A stretch of DNA of 64,000 bases from Thermoanaerobaculum sp. Lineage in GTDB: Bacteria; Acidobacteriota; Thermoanaerobaculia; Multivoradales; UBA5704. The notes beneath the pieces were generated by a model. The model was not told where the DNA came from. It did no database searches and saw only the letters and a program-made list of their open reading frames with translations. Shown piece after piece: positions 57,800 to 64,000 of this stretch. Numbering within the stretch: position 1 is the stretch's first letter; each line of letters starts with the position of its first letter. The translations under genes were made by a program, and so were the position numbers. Location: NCBI GenBank assembly GCA_021154885.1, contig JAJKHS010000056.1:1-64000 (forward strand), given 5' to 3'.

Positions 57800-58351
57800 C
57801 TACCGGAACACCATCTCCGGTGGCGCGTCCGGATGTTTCTTGAGGTAGTCCTCGTACAGACGCAGGTAGGAGCGGCGCTCGGCCTTGTCGGGATCGAAAC
57901 CGCAGCGCTTGGCCACGGTCTCTGCGCCGTCGCCTTCGAATTCGGCGAAGTCGCCGATCGGCGTGTGGTCGAGGGCGATGGTGACGCCGCCCAGGTGCCA
58001 CTCCTCCCGCATCTTCTGATAGCGGCGCACGACGTTGTAGCCCAGGTTCTCGAACAGAGCCCGGGCCTCCTCCGCGCTCCCCACCTCGATCTCCCGCTCC
58101 TCGCGCACCTTCACGTTCCCCTCGATGTGCATGGGGCCTTTGAAGGTCAGACGGGCCCGCCCACCGTCGGTGCGCAGGCGGAGGATGCGGCCGGCGGAGA
58201 GCAGCTCCTCGCCACGGTCCAGGATCCAGTTGTCCTCGAAGGCCGAGGGACCGGCGCGCTCCGCCTCGAGCTCGATCAAGCGGCCGCGCAGCTTGTCCAG
58301 CTCGACGTGGGGAAACTTGATCTCGCGTTCGAAATTGTCCCTGCTCCTCAC
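57800..58351 (-). CDS. CYTH-domain protein (class IV adenylate cyclase-like)
   Basis: A 183-residue triphosphate tunnel metalloenzyme. The ExExK motif is FEREIKF at the N-terminus. Basic and acidic strand residues follow (ILRLRTDGGRARLTFKGP; VREEREIEV; VTIALDHTPIGDFAEFEG), as in CyaB/thiamine-triphosphatase-like proteins. The C-terminus is helical (RSYLRLYEDYLKKH). It could act on inorganic triphosphate, thiamine triphosphate or ATP. The start lies 7 bp after the M20 peptidase stop, so the genes are co-transcribed. Confidence 0.9.
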   Translation of the reverse strand: MRSRDNFEREIKFPHVELDKLRGRLIELEAERAGPSAFEDNWILDRGEELLSAGRILRLRTDGGRARLTFKGPMHIEGNVKVREEREIEVGSAEEARALFENLGYNVVRRYQKMREEWHLGGVTIALDHTPIGDFAEFEGDGAETVAKRCGFDPDKAERRSYLRLYEDYLKKHPDAPPEMVFR

Positions 58352-58358
58352 TTGTTCC

Positions 58359-59741
58359 TCATAGGTCGCCCAGGCGATCCAGCAGCCGTGCCACGGATCG
58401 GATCCCCTTGTAGAAATGGCTGATGTTGAACTTTTCGTTGGGCGAGTGCAGGCCGTCGTCGTTGAGCCCGAACCCCAGCAGCAGGACCGGACATTTCAAG
58501 ACAGAGGCGAAGGTCGAAACGATGGGGATGGAGCCCCCCTCCCGGACGCGCACCGGCCGCGCTCCCCAGATCTCTTCCATGGCATCCAGGGCCGCGTCGA
58601 CGATCGGTCCCTGGACCTCGATCACCACCGGGGGGGCGCCGTGCAACCCCATCACTTCGACGGTCACTCCCTTGGGGGCGATGGCCTGGACGTGCTGGGC
58701 GAACAGCTTGCCGATTTTCTCCGGGTCCTGGTCGGGCACCAGGCGCATGGAGATCTTGGCGCCGCCCCAGGAGGGGAGCACCGTCTTCGCGCCCTTGCCC
58801 ATGTAGCCGCCGAAGAGGCCGTGGACGTCACAGGTCGGCCTGCCCCAGGTGCGCTCGCGGGTGGTATAGCCCTCCTCGCCGAACAGCTCGGGCACGCCCA
58901 GGTCCGTGCGGTATGCCTCCTCGTCGAACGGCAGCCGGGCCCACTCCTCCCGCTCCCAGGCTTCGAGCGGCCGGACGTCGTCGTAGAACCCGGGAATGAG
59001 GATCTTCCCGGTCTTCGCGTCCCGCAGGCCGTCGACGATGTGGCAGAGGGCGTTGAGCGGATTCCACAACGCGCCGCCATAGGTGCCGGAGTGCAGGTCC
59101 CGGTTCGGGCCGGTGACCTTGATCTCCGTGTAGCAGAGCCCCTTGAGGCCGTAGAGCAGCGACGGCTGGCCCGGAGCGAAGAGCGAGGAGTCGGAGATGA
59201 CCACGGCGTCAGCTTTCAGCCGCTTGCCGCCGTCCTTCTTCACGTACTCGTCGATGGCTTGGCCTCCGGCCTCCTCCTCGCCCTCGACCAGGAACTTGAC
59301 GTTCACCGGCAGCTTGCCGCGCTCGGCGAGCAGGGCCGCCACCGCCTTTACGTGGGCGAAGGACTGCCCTTTGTCGTCCGTCGCGCCGCGGGCGACCAGC
59401 TTGTCGCCCTCCACCGTCGGCTCGAATGGCGGGTGGCGCCACAGCTCGATGGGATCGACCGGCTGCACGTCGTAGTGGCCATAGAAGAGGACCGTCGGCT
59501 TGCCGGGCGCCCCCAGCCATTCGGCGTAGACCAGCGGATGGCCGGCCGTGTCGATCCTCTCCGCCTGGAGGCTCGCCTCGCGCAGCTTGCCCACCAGGAA
59601 CTCGCTCGCTCGCAGGACGTCGGCCTTGAAGTCGGGGTCCGTCGAGATGGAGGGGATACGGATGTAGTCCTTCAGCTCCTCGAGATACCGCTCCTTCTCG
59701 GAGTCAATACGCGCGAGCACGTCCCGCGAATCGCTAGCCAT
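58359..59741 (-). CDS. M20-family dipeptidase
   Basis: A 460-residue zinc peptidase of the M20 group (cytosolic non-specific dipeptidase-like). Zinc-binding motifs are LFYGHYDVQPVDP, GATDDKGQ and EGEEEAGG. The dimerisation domain is in the centre (LHSGTYGGALWNPLNAL). The C-terminal metal His/Ser region is LLGFGLNDDGLHSPNEKF. The length is typical. It lies 5 bp upstream, in transcript order, from the CYTH gene cluster and after the CPBP protease gene. Confidence 0.93.
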   Translation of the reverse strand: MASDSRDVLARIDSEKERYLEELKDYIRIPSISTDPDFKADVLRASEFLVGKLREASLQAERIDTAGHPLVYAEWLGAPGKPTVLFYGHYDVQPVDPIELWRHPPFEPTVEGDKLVARGATDDKGQSFAHVKAVAALLAERGKLPVNVKFLVEGEEEAGGQAIDEYVKKDGGKRLKADAVVISDSSLFAPGQPSLLYGLKGLCYTEIKVTGPNRDLHSGTYGGALWNPLNALCHIVDGLRDAKTGKILIPGFYDDVRPLEAWEREEWARLPFDEEAYRTDLGVPELFGEEGYTTRERTWGRPTCDVHGLFGGYMGKGAKTVLPSWGGAKISMRLVPDQDPEKIGKLFAQHVQAIAPKGVTVEVMGLHGAPPVVIEVQGPIVDAALDAMEEIWGARPVRVREGGSIPIVSTFASVLKCPVLLLGFGLNDDGLHSPNEKFNISHFYKGIRSVARLLDRLGDL

Positions 59742-59746
59742 CCCGT

Positions 59747-60337
59747 TCAGATCTCCTTTTCGTTCTGGGCCTCGCCCGAAGCCAGTCTAGCAGAGTCCCC
59801 TGCCCGGCTGGCCAGGCGCCGCAGGTTGACGGCGTTCACCAGGAAGTGGCCGGCGACGGGCCCCAGAAGATTTCCCCGCCATTCCATCAGGAGGCCCAGG
59901 ATGCCCCCGGCCAGGAGGGCGAACAGCGTCCACAACCGGAACGCCTTGCCCGGTCCACTGTGCAGCAGGCCGAAGAGGACCGTGGCCGCCACCCAGCCCA
60001 GGGTCCCCTGGAGAGCGCCGCGGAAGAACAGCTCCTCCGCGAAGCCCGAGAGCAGGGCCAGGGCGAAAGCCTCGGCGGCGGAGAGGGTTCCCATCGCCTG
60101 GGCGAGCCGCGCCTCCAGTTCCCTGGCGAGAGGAAAGATCCGTTCGGCCACCGACCAGAGGCCCAGGAGCAGCAGGCCCGCTCCAAGTCCCAGGCCGAGG
60201 TCGAGCCACCAGCGGCGCGTGTCCAGGAACAGCGAGAGGGGAATGACCCCCCGCTGAAAGCCGATCCAGATCACCCCGGCCAGAGCCAGGAAGAGGTAGA
60301 GGCCCCAAGCGAAGCGGTACAGCCGGCCCGGCTCCAC
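59747..60337 (-). CDS. CPBP-family membrane protease (CAAX-like)
   Basis: A 196-residue membrane protein. GTG start at 60337, 2 bp after the transaldolase stop. The family motifs are FAEELFFRGALQG (EExxxR), VLFGLLHSG (the FxxxH-type motif in altered form) and GPVAGHFLVNAVN (HxxxN). About five membrane segments are present. Such proteins cleave prenylated or other membrane proteins, but substrates in bacteria are seldom known. The longer frame upstream overlaps the transaldolase gene and is not coding. Confidence 0.85.
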   Translation of the reverse strand: MEPGRLYRFAWGLYLFLALAGVIWIGFQRGVIPLSLFLDTRRWWLDLGLGLGAGLLLLGLWSVAERIFPLARELEARLAQAMGTLSAAEAFALALLSGFAEELFFRGALQGTLGWVAATVLFGLLHSGPGKAFRLWTLFALLAGGILGLLMEWRGNLLGPVAGHFLVNAVNLRRLASRAGDSARLASGEAQNEKEI

Positions 60338-60339
60338 TC

Positions 60340-60999
60340 CTAGGACTCTTCGAAGTTCTTGCCGGTCTTCTTCCAGTCGGCCAGGAAGCGGTCGAGCCCC
60401 ACGTCCGTCAACGGGTGCTTGTAGAGCTGCTCCAGCACCTTGAACGGCAACGTGGCCACGTCGGCGCCCAGTGAGGCTGCCTGAATGATGTGAATGGGGC
60501 TGCGCACAGAGGCCACCAGCACCTTCGTGTCGAAGCCGTAGTTGTGGTAGATCGTGACCACCTGATCGACGAGCTCCATCCCCTCCTCGCCGACATCGTC
60601 CAGCCGGCCGATGAAAGGGGAGATGTAGGCCGCCCCCGCCTTGGCGGCCAGTAGCGCCTGGGCGGCGGAGAAGCAGAGCGTCACGTTGGTGCGGATGCCC
60701 TCCTTCTTGAAGGTGGCCACGGCCCGCAGGCCGGCGGGCGTCAGCGGCACCTTCACCACCACGTTCTCGGCGAGGCCGGAGAGGCGCCTCCCTTGAGTGA
60801 GGATCTCGTTGTACTCGGTCGCCAGCACTTCGCCGGAGACCGGCCCCGGCACCAGCTTGGCGATGGCCTGCACGGTGGGCAGGTACGGCCGGCCCGACTT
60901 GGCGATCAGCGACGGGTTGGTGGTGACGCCGTCGACCATGCCCCAATCGAGGCCGGTCTGGATCTCCTGGATTTCCGCGGTGTCGAGAAAGAACTGCAT
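60340..60999 (-). CDS. Transaldolase / fructose-6-phosphate aldolase
   Basis: A 219-residue single-domain TIM-barrel aldolase. The start is [14 protein letters not shown], followed by [13 protein letters not shown]. The Schiff-base lysine lies in [17 protein letters not shown], and [31 protein letters not shown] (split at about residues 107-138) matches the family. The short length places it in the TalC/FSA group; transaldolase versus FSA activity cannot be told from this alone. Confidence 0.95.
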   Translation of the reverse strand: MQFFLDTAEIQEIQTGLDWGMVDGVTTNPSLIAKSGRPYLPTVQAIAKLVPGPVSGEVLATEYNEILTQGRRLSGLAENVVVKVPLTPAGLRAVATFKKEGIRTNVTLCFSAAQALLAAKAGAAYISPFIGRLDDVGEEGMELVDQVVTIYHNYGFDTKVLVASVRSPIHIIQAASLGADVATLPFKVLEQLYKHPLTDVGLDRFLADWKKTGKNFEES

Positions 61000-61066
61000 G
61001 GGTCTCCCCTCCTCACGTCCGTCCGTTGAGCCCCCAGCGGGGACCTGACTAGGTTAGCACCCCGGA

Positions 61067-63685
<2,619 letters not shown>

Positions 63686-63715
63686 CGAGTCCTTTTTCTC
63701 TAAACGGTTTGCGCC

Positions 63716-64000
63716 TTACACGTCCAGGTTCCGCACGTCCAGCGCGTTGTTCTGGATGAAAGCCCGCCGCGGCTCGACCTCGTCGCCCATGAGGATGGTG
63801 AAGATGGCGTCGGCGTCGACGTCATCCTCGACCTGCACTCGGAGGAGGCGGCGCTTGGTGGGGTCCATGGTGGTCTCCCAGAGCTGAGTCGGGTTCATCT
63901 CGCCGAGGCCTTTGTAGCGCTGGATCGAGAGGCCCTTCTTGGCGCCGTCGTAAAGGGTGCCGAGCGCCTCTTCGAGCGTGGCATGCGTCGTCAGATTCTC
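63716..64000 (-). CDS. gyrB: DNA gyrase subunit B, C-terminal part
   Basis: The frame is open to the window edge, giving the last 94 residues. The TOPRIM/C-terminal signature of GyrB is clear: [27 protein letters not shown], then [28 protein letters not shown] and the end [14 protein letters not shown] (each a known conserved block). The start is outside the window. It forms an operon with gyrA. Confidence 0.97.
   Translation of the reverse strand, partial: ENLTTHATLEEALGTLYDGAKKGLSIQRYKGLGEMNPTQLWETTMDPTKRRLLRVQVEDDVDADAIFTILMGDEVEPRRAFIQNNALDVRNLDV

Noticed and set aside
59747-60946. 399-residue frame joining the CPBP protease gene to sequence within the transaldolase gene
   Set aside because: The first ~200 residues are an out-of-frame reading of the transaldolase gene; the GTG at 60337 gives a normal CPBP protein.

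Overview
The window is a high-GC bacterial chromosome segment with a complete cell-shape operon (mreB-mreC-mreD-mrdA-mrdB), ruvA and ruvB, gyrB-gyrA, an RNase E/G, a YegS-type lipid kinase, ferrochelatase and many exported proteins. Signal peptides, a DegP/HtrA protease, a PpiD-type foldase and a lipopolysaccharide-kinase-type protein point to a Gram-negative envelope. The gene mix, including DUF2911, a zinc-finger TPR protein beside a tiny exported peptide, an M16 peptidase pair and a FecR protein next to mre, suggests Acidobacteriota (perhaps Thermoanaerobaculia-like). That placement is inference; no rRNA or tRNA was recognised.

Layout. 1-4.9 kb looks like one end of an integrated phage-like or conjugative element: a duplicated small gene with its terminator, a PIN-domain gene of lower GC, a terminase-small-subunit-like gene, a cluster of GACTTCAT half-sites, and a tight operon with an excisionase-type HTH gene. 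5-9.3 kb holds exported proteins, UbiX and a small operon ending in a papain-like (C39-type) protein. 9.3-13.7 kb is a proteolysis block: a DegP-type protease facing an active/inactive M16 pair. 13.7-22 kb holds an LPS-kinase fusion protein, RNase E/G, and a repeat-rich stretch with three orphan antitoxin genes or remnants, a long inverted repeat, two membrane proteins and a HigBA module flanked by a duplicated piece of the rodA 3' end. 22-31.6 kb is the rod-shape operon, a FecR-like protein, PpiD and ruvA. 31.6-38.6 kb separates ruvA from ruvB and carries exported proteins, an HTH / pterin-dehydratase-like operon, an exported-peptide plus TPR pair, another HTH regulator and a YefM-YoeB module. 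38.6-44.6 kb has ruvB, a lipid kinase, DoxX, an AAA ATPase-DUF4276 defence-type pair and a radical SAM protein. 44.8-50.1 kb is a five-gene overlapping biosynthetic operon: type III polyketide synthase, methyltransferase, acyl carrier protein, fatty-acyl-AMP ligase and flavoprotein. 50.7-53.8 kb is a radical SAM-metallophosphoesterase-flavoprotein operon, followed by hemH. 55-64 kb is mostly housekeeping and ends in gyrA and the tail of gyrB.

The most interesting candidates are the type III PKS operon, read as a phenolic-lipid or alkylpyrone pathway with its own starter-activation genes; the exported peptide/TPR pair; the radical SAM-phosphoesterase-flavoprotein operon; the C39-like operon with a structured leader; and the several unrelated inverted and tandem repeat families between genes. 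All functional readings come from motifs and gene order seen by eye; no database search was run.
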